Shown: positions 1 to 7,290 of the stretch, in pieces
Layout: every line of letters begins with the position of its first letter
How positions within the stretch are numbered: the stretch's first letter is position 1
NCBI GenBank assembly: GCA_029310945.1
Contig: JARJFC010000058.1
Coordinates: 1 to 19,766, forward strand
From: Leptospira sp. 96542
GTDB lineage: Bacteria; Spirochaetota; Leptospiria; Leptospirales; Leptospiraceae
Reading direction: 5' to 3'
Length of the DNA: 19,766 bases
Notes under the pieces: generated by a model
Database searches by the model: none
Told to the model about the DNA's origin: nothing
Seen by the model: only the letters and a program-made list of their open reading frames with translations
Made by a program: the position numbers and the translations under genes

Positions 1-1547
1 AAAGAGCAGAAGTTTTTTATGAAAAAACATTAACGTATGTAATCCGATATCCCATTACAATACTCGTTTCATCAACTTTGTTATTTATATTTTCACTTGG
101 TTTTTTTCTACTCTTAAAAAAAGAATTCATTCCATCGCAGGATTTAGGTAGATTTATCCTTCGTGCAAAACTTCCAGTCACATCTTCCATATTGGGAACA
201 GATTCTGCCATGCGAAAGGTGGAAGAGTATCTACTATCCAAACCAGGGATTGAAAGGTATATGGGAAACGTAGGTGGGTTTGATGGATCAGAGTCCAATG
301 CTGCCATGTTTTTTGTTTCAATGCAACCCATGGGCAAACGACCCATTAGTAATAAAACTGGAAAAGAAATCACACAAAATGAAATTTTTGAAGATTTACG
401 CAAAGAGTTAAAACCACTGGCGCCCGATGCAAAATTTACCATCATCGATATTTCACAAAGGGGTTTTAGTGCAGGGAGAGGTTATCCAGTTGAACTTGTG
501 TTAACTGGACCAGATTGGGAAGTGCTCGCAAAAGTTTCTGACAAAATTAGGTTAAAATTGGAAGAAGAAGCAGTTTTGCAGGATATCGATACCGATTATG
601 TTTTGGGACAAGACGAACTTCGAATTTTACCAAATCGCGACGCAGCAGCAGCAAGGGGAGTGAGTATGGCAAACATCGGAAATACCATTGGGCCACTCAT
701 GGGAGGGAGAAAAGTAAGCAGATTTACAGAAAACGGTAGGAGTTATGATGTTCGTATCAAAATCAACAAAGAACAAGGTGAAAATGCAGACATCATCCCA
801 AATATCAAAGTAAGAAACACTTATGGAGAATTCGTTCGCTTGCAGGATATTTTGGTATTTGAATCCAAAAAAACTTTAAAGAGTATAACAAGAGTCAATC
901 GAGACCGTGCTATTAAATTATTTGGAAACCCGCCCTTAGAATTAGGACAAAATGTATCTATGGAAAAGTCTTTAAAAATTGCAAAAGATTACCTACCAGA
1001 AGGTTACTCGGTTGCAGTTTCGGGTTCGGCTAAAACGGCAGACGAATCGACGAACGGTTTACTCTTTGCACTCTGCTTGGGAATTGTAATTTCCTATATG
1101 GTATTGGCAAGTCAGTTTGATAGTTTAAAACAACCGTTATATGTTCTACTCGCCATGCCTTTTAGTTTTTCGGGTGCACTTCTTGCATTGTACATAACAG
1201 GACAAACGTTCAATATGTACAGTTTTATTGGTCTTATAATGTTACTTGGTCTTGTGAAAAAAAATTCAATTTTGCTTGTTGAGTTTGTAAATTTTGTACG
1301 TTCGCAAGGTAAAAATATACAAGATTCCATATTAGAAGGTTGCCCTGTAAGGTTGCGACCAGTGCTAATGACATCGTTTGCTTCTATTGCTGCGGCCATT
1401 CCCCCAGCTCTTGCCCTAGGTCCTGGAGCAGAAACACGGATCCCTATGGCTGTGACTATACTTGGTGGTTTGATCCTTTCCACTCTCATTACTTTTGTTG
1501 TTGTGCCTGCAGCGTACGTTCTTTTCGAAAAAGAGAAATCAAAATGA
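1..1547 (+). CDS. RND-family efflux pump, inner-membrane subunit (5' truncated, C-terminal half)
   Basis: This is the C-terminal part of a proton-driven RND transporter of the HAE1/AcrB type, which exports hydrophobic or amphiphilic compounds from the inner membrane and periplasm through a tripartite channel. The reading frame is open from the left edge (first full codon at base 3) and ends at TGA 1545-1547, leaving about 514 residues, roughly half of a usual 1000-1050 residue pump. It begins with the cytoplasmic lead into the seventh membrane helix, runs through the second periplasmic porter domain, and ends with the last cluster of helices. Family motifs are clear there: MVLASQFDS, the GQTFNMYSFIGLIMLLGLV stretch, KKNSILLVEF, RLRPVLMTS and the terminal VVVPAAYVL. 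A TTG at 78 is not the start, because the homology continues upstream. The TolC-like gene overlaps its stop. Substrate unknown; heavy-metal (HME) pumps are an alternative subfamily, judged less likely. Confidence 0.93.
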   Translation, partial: RAEVFYEKTLTYVIRYPITILVSSTLLFIFSLGFFLLLKKEFIPSQDLGRFILRAKLPVTSSILGTDSAMRKVEEYLLSKPGIERYMGNVGGFDGSESNAAMFFVSMQPMGKRPISNKTGKEITQNEIFEDLRKELKPLAPDAKFTIIDISQRGFSAGRGYPVELVLTGPDWEVLAKVSDKIRLKLEEEAVLQDIDTDYVLGQDELRILPNRDAAAARGVSMANIGNTIGPLMGGRKVSRFTENGRSYDVRIKINKEQGENADIIPNIKVRNTYGEFVRLQDILVFESKKTLKSITRVNRDRAIKLFGNPPLELGQNVSMEKSLKIAKDYLPEGYSVAVSGSAKTADESTNGLLFALCLGIVISYMVLASQFDSLKQPLYVLLAMPFSFSGALLALYITGQTFNMYSFIGLIMLLGLVKKNSILLVEFVNFVRSQGKNIQDSILEGCPVRLRPVLMTSFASIAAAIPPALALGPGAETRIPMAVTILGGLILSTLITFVVVPAAYVLFEKEKSK

Positions 1548-3013
1548 ATTTGAATCATAATATATTGTTTCGATTGGTTTTGTTTTTGGTTGGATCTTTT
1601 TTTCTTCTCAGTTGTTCATCAAGGCAGGATGTCAAATTGGGAGACGGGGTAGTTGAGGACAGTTTGAGACAAATAACAGGCGTTACTACGAAGAGTTTGG
1701 AAAGTACTTTATCTAAAACCTCTCTGGGTTTGGATGATTTGTTTGTGTTGGCCGTAGAAAAAACGGAAAGAATCGCCCTTAAAAACGAAGCCACAAACCA
1801 AGCAAATTATGGCAAAAACAGAGCAATTGCAGGGTTTTTACCAACACTCTCCTATGTTTATAATAAATTTTATTCTGTACCTGGTCACACTCCTGACCCA
1901 AGCCCATTGGATAATTATAAAACATACCAAGCATTACAAACTGGAAATTATGCTGCCCTTCTACCATCGCAAACCACTTCTTCCAACCTTCCGCCTACAG
2001 TAGGAGCTGGTTCTCGTTTGTTACTTAGTTTTCCATTGTCAAACGGTCTCACTTCATACCAAGATTACAAAGCATACAAAAGTTTGGCGGAACAACGTAG
2101 GATGGAAGCAAAATTCGAGGCAGGCCGAATGTATATGGAAATTGCATTGGCATATTATAATGTTCTACAGTTGGAGGATAGTTTAACTCAAGCGGAAGAA
2201 TCTCTCAATTTGCATTTATTGGCAGTAAAAGAAAGAAGAAGGCTCTATTCGCTTGGTAGGATTCTTCAATATGAGCTTTTGAATGCGGAAACTGCTGTAA
2301 CCAATGCCCAAGCAGTACTCGAGGATACAAGGTCACAATTAGAACAGGTTCAATTGACGTTATCAACGATGGTGGGGATGGAATCTAAAGTAAATTTGGT
2401 AAATATAGTCCCTAAGTTTGAATCACCTAATTCAGAAAATGTGGAAGATTTTTTGGTAAAACGGTATGACGTAATTTCTTCCAAAAAAGGAATTGAAGTT
2501 GCGAAAGCGAATGAAAACAAAGCTTGGCTTGGTTTTGCTCCCAATGTGGCAGTGAATACTTTTTATTCCTTCCCCACACCTGGCCAAACGCATAGTAAGG
2601 ATGTGACAGCACAACTAGCCATCACCATGCCTCTCACTCCGCTCACACAGGTTGCCGATTTAGAAATGGCAGAATCGGCCACCAAACAAGCGAAATTGAC
2701 CGCTTCCCAGACAAGAAGGGCAGCTGTCCAAGAAATCCAAAATGCCATACAGAGTTTGAAAAATTCTGAAAAGTTGTTTGGGATATACGAAAAGGCTTAC
2801 CAATTTGCATTGGAAACCTTAAAAAGCCAGGAGTCTGCCTATCGTTTGGGGCGTTCCAGTTTGGTGGATTTGATTGGAACAAAAATTAGTACCCTTAATT
2901 CGAAAATGACTCTCCAAAAAATGAACTACCAAAGGCATTTGAACCGTGTGGTTCTAGGTGTTGCCGTTGGTGAATTGCCCCTCCTTGCAGAGAGCAAAAC
3001 TCCGGAAAACTAA
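1544..3013 (+). CDS. TolC-family outer-membrane efflux lipoprotein
   Basis: This is an outer-membrane factor of the TolC/OprM family, expected to form the trimeric exit duct for the RND pump encoded just upstream. The 489-residue length is typical. ATG 1544 is chosen because it overlaps the pump stop codon (ATGA) and opens directly into a lipoprotein signal: basic start, hydrophobic stretch at residues 9-22, then lipobox LLSC with Cys24, as in OprM-type lipoproteins. The frame is open to an earlier GTG or ATG-like start near 1340, but that extension would lie inside the pump gene and spoil the signal peptide. The two OEP repeats are visible as long amphipathic helices, rich in A, Q, E and L, around residues 190-290 and 390-480. 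A short beta-strand-like region rich in Pro, Thr and Ser follows each helical entry. Overlap with the pump implies one operon and translational coupling. Substrate cannot be inferred. Confidence 0.9.
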   Translation: MNLNHNILFRLVLFLVGSFFLLSCSSRQDVKLGDGVVEDSLRQITGVTTKSLESTLSKTSLGLDDLFVLAVEKTERIALKNEATNQANYGKNRAIAGFLPTLSYVYNKFYSVPGHTPDPSPLDNYKTYQALQTGNYAALLPSQTTSSNLPPTVGAGSRLLLSFPLSNGLTSYQDYKAYKSLAEQRRMEAKFEAGRMYMEIALAYYNVLQLEDSLTQAEESLNLHLLAVKERRRLYSLGRILQYELLNAETAVTNAQAVLEDTRSQLEQVQLTLSTMVGMESKVNLVNIVPKFESPNSENVEDFLVKRYDVISSKKGIEVAKANENKAWLGFAPNVAVNTFYSFPTPGQTHSKDVTAQLAITMPLTPLTQVADLEMAESATKQAKLTASQTRRAAVQEIQNAIQSLKNSEKLFGIYEKAYQFALETLKSQESAYRLGRSSLVDLIGTKISTLNSKMTLQKMNYQRHLNRVVLGVAVGELPLLAESKTPEN

Positions 3014-3024
3014 TTTTAGTTTTC
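3005..3024 (+). terminator. Hairpin spanning the stop codon of the efflux lipoprotein gene
   Basis: A perfect 8-bp inverted repeat, GAAAACTA (3005-3012) and TAGTTTTC (3017-3024), with a 4-base loop, straddles the TAA stop at 3011-3013. It is AT-rich, and a T-run (TTTTT, 3039-3043) comes only about 15 bases further on, after a weaker AGC/GCT pair. It could be part of a weak rho-independent terminator or a 3'-end stabiliser of the efflux mRNA. The placement at an operon end supports that. The low GC of the stem argues against a strong terminator. Confidence 0.4.
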
Positions 3025-3111
3025 AGCTTTAACTAGGCTTTTTGTAAAAGATGTTGTACAAATCTTACAACAGAAGCTTTGTGCTCACCCAACTATCGTT
3101 GTTCAAAATAT

Positions 3112-3141
3112 TTGATTTGCAAAAATGGATTTTCATACGAT
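3112..3141 (+). promoter_or_regulatory. Candidate sigma70-type promoter for the ars-like operon
   Basis: TTGATT (3112-3117) and TACGAT (3136-3141) are separated by 18 bases and match the -35 and -10 consensus at four and five of six positions, respectively. They lie 34 bases before the ATG at 3175, in the 161-base gap that separates the efflux operon from the next gene group, so a promoter is expected here. The assignment is by eye, and such boxes are common by chance in AT-rich DNA. Confidence 0.35.
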
Positions 3142-3156
3142 AACAATTGAGTTATC
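3139..3156. promoter_or_regulatory. Perfect 6-6-6 dyad, candidate operator
   Basis: GATAAC (3139-3144) and GTTATC (3151-3156) form a perfect inverted repeat around a 6-base spacer. It overlaps the candidate -10 box and sits five bases before the TGAGGA ribosome site of the next gene. Its position between promoter and ribosome site is where a repressor would act. Which regulator binds is unknown; an ArsR-family repressor would suit the downstream genes, but that is inference only. Confidence 0.35.
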
Positions 3157-3174
3157 AATTTGAGGATAAAAAAT

Positions 3175-3516
3175 ATGCCAGAAACCAATCATTATTACAA
3201 TGCATCCGATTTAGGAAAATTTGGAGAAATCGGACGAAAGAACCCAGCCCTTGCGGATAAATTTTTTGGATATTACAACGCAGTGATGGCGGAAGGAGCA
3301 CTTTCCGAAAGAGAAAAAGCTTTGATTGCTTTGGCAGTTTCACATGCGTTAAAATGTCCATATTGTATTGATGCATACACAACCACATCACTCCAAAAGG
3401 GTGCTGATGAAGCTCAAATGAATGAAGCCGTACATGTGGCAGCGGCAATGGCTGCGGGAATCAATTTGGTTCACAGTGTCCAAATGCAAAATAAAATTGA
3501 TGAACTTTCATTTTGA
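3175..3516 (+). CDS. Arsenosugar-biosynthesis-associated peroxidase-like protein (AhpD/CMD fold)
   Basis: This is a 113-residue cytoplasmic protein of the carboxymuconolactone decarboxylase/AhpD superfamily. The core motif is visible as LSEREKALIALAVSHALKCPYC, with the redox pair in CPYC (about residues 61-64) and IDAYTTT following. The helical segment AVHVAAAMAAGIN near residues 83-95 completes the fold. The CXXC pair suggests a thiol-dependent peroxidase or disulfide reductase role. The subfamily found beside ArsS is usually named an arsenosugar biosynthesis-associated peroxidase-like protein, and the neighbour here is indeed ArsS, two bases downstream. ATG 3175 is chosen because TGAGGA (3161-3166) is placed eight bases before it; a TTG at 3160 in frame has no such site. 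The exact reaction is unproven for the family. An independent AhpD-like antioxidant role remains possible. Confidence 0.85.
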   Translation: MPETNHYYNASDLGKFGEIGRKNPALADKFFGYYNAVMAEGALSEREKALIALAVSHALKCPYCIDAYTTTSLQKGADEAQMNEAVHVAAAMAAGINLVHSVQMQNKIDELSF

Positions 3517-3518
3517 CA

Positions 3519-4493
3519 ATGGATGCAGAAGAACAAATAGTCACATTACGATCGTTTAGTGGTCAAAAGTTTGCCCAATCTGTTGGGCATTCTATTACTC
3601 CGCATTCTTTAAAAATTTTTCAAATCAATGTGGGTAAATGGTGCAACCAAGCCTGCAGACATTGTCATGTGGATGCCTCTCCCATCCGAACTGAAATGAT
3701 GGATAAAGAAACTGTCGATTTATGTTTAGAGGTCATCGCAAAAACTCCGAGTATCGACACAGTGGACATTACAGGCGGTGCACCAGAAGGAAATCCGTAT
3801 TTCAAAGATTTAGTGTTAGGTGCAAGAAAACTCGGTAAAAGGGTGATGGATCGTTGTAATCTAACCATTTTGGAAGAGCCGGGTTATGATTGGTTGTATG
3901 AATTTTTAAGTTCTAATAATGTAGAGATCGTTTCGTCTTTACCATCCTTCATTGAAAATACGACCGACAATCAACGAGGTAAGGGAGTTTTTCAAAAATC
4001 CATTACCGCCTTAAAGAAGTTAAATGAATTTGGGTATGGAACAAAAATTCCTCTCAATTTAGTTTATAATCCGAACGGTTTATTTTTGGGTTCAGGCCAA
4101 ACCGTATTGGAAAAAGAATTCAAAGAGAACTTACAAAAAAAATACGGCATTGTTTTTAACCAACTTTTTTGTATCAACAATTTGCCTATCAGTCGTTTTC
4201 TTTCAGCCCTTGTGCGTGGTGGTAAGTTTGAAATGTATATGGAAACTTTGGCCAATGCTTATAACGAAGCAACTGTTGCAGGACTTATGTGCCGCGATCA
4301 AATTTCAGTTGGTTATGATGGATCTATTTATGATTGTGACTTCAATCAGATGTTGGATTTAAAGTCAAATGCTGTCAAACACCTGAAAGATTTTAATTTA
4401 CAAACCATTCTCTCTCGAAACATTGTAGTGGAGAACCACTGTTATGGCTGTACCGCTGGTGCAGGTTCTAGTTGTGGGGGAGAAATTGTTTAA
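3519..4493 (+). CDS. arsS: Radical SAM protein ArsS (arsenosugar biosynthesis)
   Basis: This matches the radical SAM/Cys-rich family named ArsS, which is thought to join the adenosyl group of SAM to dimethylarsenic, leading to arsenosugars. The 324-residue protein carries the iron-sulfur motif CX3CX2C as CNQACRHC (Cys42, Cys46, Cys49), followed by HVDASP, a signature of this family. The SAM-contact segment DITGGAPE is at about residues 83-90. The C-terminal Cys-rich tail reads HCYGCTAGAGSSCGG (Cys308, Cys311, Cys319). As I recall, some family members carry selenocysteine in this tail; here the codon at that place is TGT for Cys. ATG 3519 lies two bases after the peroxidase-like stop; a TTG at 3513 that overlaps that stop is an alternative. 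No arsM methyltransferase is visible nearby. Its stop shares one base with the next start. Confidence 0.88.
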   Translation: MDAEEQIVTLRSFSGQKFAQSVGHSITPHSLKIFQINVGKWCNQACRHCHVDASPIRTEMMDKETVDLCLEVIAKTPSIDTVDITGGAPEGNPYFKDLVLGARKLGKRVMDRCNLTILEEPGYDWLYEFLSSNNVEIVSSLPSFIENTTDNQRGKGVFQKSITALKKLNEFGYGTKIPLNLVYNPNGLFLGSGQTVLEKEFKENLQKKYGIVFNQLFCINNLPISRFLSALVRGGKFEMYMETLANAYNEATVAGLMCRDQISVGYDGSIYDCDFNQMLDLKSNAVKHLKDFNLQTILSRNIVVENHCYGCTAGAGSSCGGEIV

Positions 4494-5248
4494 TGTCCAT
4501 CCAAAATGAAAAAGACTTACAAGGTATCTTGAAAGCAGGTAAGTTTGTAGCCAAAGTGAGAGAAATTCTGAAACGAATGGCAAAACCAGGCATTTCCACA
4601 TTGGAACTAGACCTCATTGCAAAAGAAGAATTTGAACTGAGCGGCGCTGTTTCGGCTCCAAAACATGATTATAAGTTTCCAGGTTATACATGCATTAGTA
4701 CCAATTTAGAAGCAGCACATGGAATTCCAAAGCCAGATCGTATTTTAAAATCGGGAGATCTTGTAAATATAGATGTTTCGGCAAAATTGGATGGTTATTA
4801 CGCCGATACGGGCATTTCGTTTATCGTAGATGGTGCACATAACGATTTATCAAAGTTATGTGATGTTGCAATGGAAAGTACTATGTGCGGGGTGAAACAA
4901 GCCTACACTGGAAATTATTTGCGAAATATTGGAAAAGCCATTCACAACACTGCAAGAGAAAATGGGTTTACTGTCATTAAAAATCTAGCAGGTCATGGGA
5001 CAGGTAAAAAACTTCATGAAGAACCACAAGTGCTCGTTTATGAGGATAAAAAAGATTTCAGAATACTAAACAATGGTTTGGTGCTTGCTATAGAATCCTT
5101 TATCTCCACAGGAAGCCAATTTGCTTATGAAACAAATGATGGTTGGACTTTGGTTGCAGGAGAAAAATTTGGTAATCAGTCTTATGTTGCTCAGTGCGAA
5201 CACACTGTAATTGTATCCAACGGAAAACCAATCATTGCAACATTATAA
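4493..5248 (+). CDS. map: Type I methionine aminopeptidase
   Basis: A 251-residue cytoplasmic metalloprotease of the M24A family that removes N-terminal methionine from new proteins. All five metal ligands of the pita-bread fold are in place: Asp94 (NIDVS), Asp105 (ADTG), His168 (GHGTGKKLHEEP), Glu201 (AIESF) and Glu236 (QCEHT). The substrate-contacting His76 (AHGIP) and His175 are also present. Two positions differ from the common sequence: AAHGIP in place of CHGIP, and AIESF where IEP is usual. There is no N-terminal zinc-finger extension. ATG 4493 overlaps the arsS stop by one base (TAATG), and GGGGGAG at 4476-4482, inside arsS, serves as its ribosome site. Translation is therefore probably coupled to arsS. 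The departures and the setting suggest it may be an accessory copy rather than the main enzyme, but that cannot be told from one window. Confidence 0.93.
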   Translation: MSIQNEKDLQGILKAGKFVAKVREILKRMAKPGISTLELDLIAKEEFELSGAVSAPKHDYKFPGYTCISTNLEAAHGIPKPDRILKSGDLVNIDVSAKLDGYYADTGISFIVDGAHNDLSKLCDVAMESTMCGVKQAYTGNYLRNIGKAIHNTARENGFTVIKNLAGHGTGKKLHEEPQVLVYEDKKDFRILNNGLVLAIESFISTGSQFAYETNDGWTLVAGEKFGNQSYVAQCEHTVIVSNGKPIIATL

Positions 5249-5314
5249 TTATATTCTCTGATCATTCTCTTTGTCCCCGTTTGTTTTTTATTTTTTACCT
5301 TCGAGTTCATTTTG

Positions 5315-6139
5315 ATGGATCCATTCGATAAACTAGAAATCATTGAATCGGGTCCAAATGCCAAAGAAGCAAAAGGAATCATCGTCCTTTGGCCGAGTAC
5401 GGGTGGCAATGCCCGTTCCTTTCGGATCCGAGAATCGGAACTGTTTACCTTAGGGTATCGGCTCATCCGATTTAATCCGCCTTCCCACGGAAATTCTAGC
5501 GGGATTTATCATCCAAATACAGCCATACAATTGCTATACGAATATATTGCTAATTCTGGATATGCAGAATTTCAATTGATAGGCATTGGGCATAGCGGGG
5601 GAGGGGCTGCACTTTCCATTTTGGCAGAAAGGATTAAGTTCGATATTTTGTTTTTACTCTCTCCCATTTTGGACAGTGTCGAAAGTTTGCGGCATTTATA
5701 CAAGTTTGGAAGAATCGAAGAATTTAGCAGATTGCTTTTGTTAGATGGTGTTTTGGATGATACAAATCCAAATTTAACAATACTCGAAACTCTTTCAAAC
5801 GATTTGTGGTTACAAACGGGTGAGGTTCATCATTTGGATTTTCCCGTATCAAACAAACGAATCCGCGTGGGCTCTCTCGCCAAATTTTTAACAAATTTGT
5901 TTTTACCTGGGTTTTGTTTGGGTTCTGAAAGTGTCCAAAAACACACAAAGTACGTTATTTTTCTCCCAGAGGAAGATCACTGGTTTCCTAAATCAACTAC
6001 CGAACAATTTGTCCAAATCAACCAATTGGAACTTGTACCCATTGCGGAGGCTAAAGATCATTTTTTTAGTTCTGCCTGGCTTGCCGTTTGGGCAAACATC
6101 AAACAAAAAATAATTGAGAACAAAGCCAATCCAAATTAG
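5315..6139 (+). CDS. Predicted alpha/beta hydrolase
   Basis: A 274-residue cytoplasmic protein with the order of motifs expected for an alpha/beta hydrolase. An early strand and oxyanion region reads VLWPSTGGNARSF (residues 24-36). The nucleophile elbow is GIGHSGGG with Ser94. A likely acid is Asp221 in LPEEDHWFP, and a likely catalytic His is His249 in AKDHFFSS. The HGNSSG motif at residues 59-63 resembles the HGxS segment of lipases and acyl-hydrolases. There is no signal peptide. ATG 5315 is chosen; a TTG directly before it (5312) is possible, and only a weak GAG lies upstream. It follows map after 66 T-rich bases without a visible terminator, so it may belong to the same transcript. The substrate is unknown: esterase, thioesterase or lysophospholipase activity are all possible. 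Confidence 0.75.
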   Translation: MDPFDKLEIIESGPNAKEAKGIIVLWPSTGGNARSFRIRESELFTLGYRLIRFNPPSHGNSSGIYHPNTAIQLLYEYIANSGYAEFQLIGIGHSGGGAALSILAERIKFDILFLLSPILDSVESLRHLYKFGRIEEFSRLLLLDGVLDDTNPNLTILETLSNDLWLQTGEVHHLDFPVSNKRIRVGSLAKFLTNLFLPGFCLGSESVQKHTKYVIFLPEEDHWFPKSTTEQFVQINQLELVPIAEAKDHFFSSAWLAVWANIKQKIIENKANPN

Positions 6140-6220
6140 GTTTGGGAAAATGGAATGAAATTGAATTAGAAATTCAGGTTTTAAAGATATTTGAAATTCT
6201 GAAAAAGATGCAAATTCCGA

Positions 6221-6249
6221 TTTACAAATCTTTTAGACTAATTTAAATT
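6221..6249 (+). promoter_or_regulatory. Candidate promoter for the MAPEG-regulator pair
   Basis: TTTACA (6221-6226) and TAAATT (6244-6249) are separated by 17 bases, with five and four of six consensus matches. They lie 37 bases before the TTG start at 6287, in the 147-base gap after the hydrolase gene. The gap also holds two copies of GAAATTC (around 6169 and 6193), with no clear terminator. The call is by eye. Confidence 0.35.
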
Positions 6250-6286
6250 TTCGGAACAAAACCATTTTTAGATTTGGAGATTACCC

Positions 6287-6691
6287 TTGGAAACTATTTA
6301 CTTATCTCTATTTATATTTATCGCGTGGACTTTGTTCTTGGGTGTGAGCCTGACTAGTTTTCGTAGTATACAAGTGTTAATTGGCAAAAAGAAATCCAAT
6401 GAATTTCCAGCTGGTATCCAACATGGAAGTGATTTCTATTGGCGACTCAACCGTGCCCACCAAAATTGTTTGGAAAACCTACCTATCTTTTTGGCTGTTG
6501 TGTTTTTGGTTTCTACTCTTGGAAAGTTGGATTCATTTGTGAACGATGCAAGTGTGGTGATCATCGTTACTCGCATCTTACAATCCATCACACATTTGCT
6601 TTCTGGCAATGTCTTCGCAGTAAACATTCGGTTTACGTTTTATATGACTCAAATTGTGACTTATATTGTAATTTTATATCATATCATCTGA
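6287..6691 (+). CDS. MAPEG-family membrane protein
   Basis: A 134-residue integral membrane protein of the MAPEG superfamily (membrane-associated proteins in eicosanoid and glutathione metabolism, related to microsomal glutathione transferases). The diagnostic motif RLNRAHQNCLENLP sits at residues 53-66. Four hydrophobic segments fit the family fold, at about 5-24, 63-80, 88-104 and 112-132. The start is TTG 6287, decided by GGAGA at 6276-6280, six bases upstream; there is no nearby in-frame ATG. Bacterial relatives are mostly uncharacterised, and some have glutathione-conjugating or peroxidase activity, so glutathione or lipid-peroxide chemistry in the inner membrane is inference. The regulator gene begins one base after its stop, implying co-transcription. 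Confidence 0.87.
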   Translation: METIYLSLFIFIAWTLFLGVSLTSFRSIQVLIGKKKSNEFPAGIQHGSDFYWRLNRAHQNCLENLPIFLAVVFLVSTLGKLDSFVNDASVVIIVTRILQSITHLLSGNVFAVNIRFTFYMTQIVTYIVILYHII

Positions 6692-6692
6692 G

Positions 6693-7271
6693 TTGGTGTT
6701 CGATCAATTAAAACAAACCCTTGGTGGCATTGTTGCCATCCCAGACAAACAAATGGAAGCCTTTGCCAAAATAGCCAAGCCGAGGGATTACAAAGCAGGT
6801 GAATGTTTTATAACTGAGAATGAAATTCCAAACAAGTTTGCATTCAATGTGAACGGTTTGTTTCGGTATTATTATGCGGATCAAGATGGCAATGAATACA
6901 CTAAGGGTTTTTTTCCCGAAAATACATTCATCAGTTCTTACAGTGCCATGGTTCAAAAAAGGGAATCCTACTTTAGAATTGAGGCATTGGAAAATTCATC
7001 GGTTTTAATAGTCAATTATCTTGAATTTATGAAATTGTTTTCAGAACATGAATGTTGGAAATTATTTTTAATTAAAATTTTAGAATTGGGTTATTTCATA
7101 AAAGAAACCCGGGAAAGAGAATTTTTATTGTTTGATGCTATGACAAGGTATAAATCCTTTTTAAGTGCCTATCCTGGTCTTGAAAAAAGAGTCAAACAAC
7201 ATTTGATCGCTTCTTACATTGGTATAACCCCAGTAGCACTTTCTCGTATCCGAAATAAAATGAAAACATAA
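6693..7271 (+). CDS. Crp/Fnr-type transcriptional regulator
   Basis: A 192-residue cytoplasmic protein with the layout of a Crp/Fnr regulator. A jelly-roll effector domain covers about residues 28-110, with GECFITENEIPNKFAFNVNGLFR matching the cNMP-binding-domain pattern. A long dimerisation helix follows (about 112-145). A short C-terminal helix-turn-helix reads HLIASYIGITPVALSRIRNK (170-189). It resembles the subgroup, common in Bacteroidetes and spirochaetes, that lacks the PRO-GE-ET cyclic-AMP signature. No Fnr-type N-terminal cysteines for an iron-sulfur cluster are visible, so the ligand is unknown. The start is TTG 6693 or the GTG three bases later; neither has a good ribosome site, consistent with coupling to the MAPEG gene that ends at 6691. 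It probably controls its own cluster, for which dyads at 7271-7333 are candidate sites. Confidence 0.85.
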   Translation: MVFDQLKQTLGGIVAIPDKQMEAFAKIAKPRDYKAGECFITENEIPNKFAFNVNGLFRYYYADQDGNEYTKGFFPENTFISSYSAMVQKRESYFRIEALENSSVLIVNYLEFMKLFSEHECWKLFLIKILELGYFIKETREREFLLFDAMTRYKSFLSAYPGLEKRVKQHLIASYIGITPVALSRIRNKMKT

Positions 7272-7280
7272 ACCTAGGTT
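7271..7280. promoter_or_regulatory. 10-bp perfect palindrome at the end of the regulator gene
   Basis: AACCTAGGTT is self-complementary over all ten bases and begins in the last base of the regulator's TAA stop. It lies 10 bases before the hairpin that precedes the next gene. It could be half of an operator for the Crp-type regulator or a chance palindrome. A 10-bp palindrome is not rare enough to be convincing alone. Confidence 0.2.
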
Positions 7281-7290
7281 AATGCAGAAA

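Noticed and set aside
1340..1543. A longer N-terminus for the efflux lipoprotein
   Set aside because: The extension would overlap the pump's last helices in another frame and place the lipobox about 90 residues into the protein. ATG 1544 gives a normal signal peptide.
1112..1558. A 148-codon minus-strand open frame inside the RND pump gene
   Set aside because: The plus-strand frame carries unmistakable RND motifs here (KKNSILLVEF, RLRPVLMTS), so the minus frame is a shadow of coding sequence.
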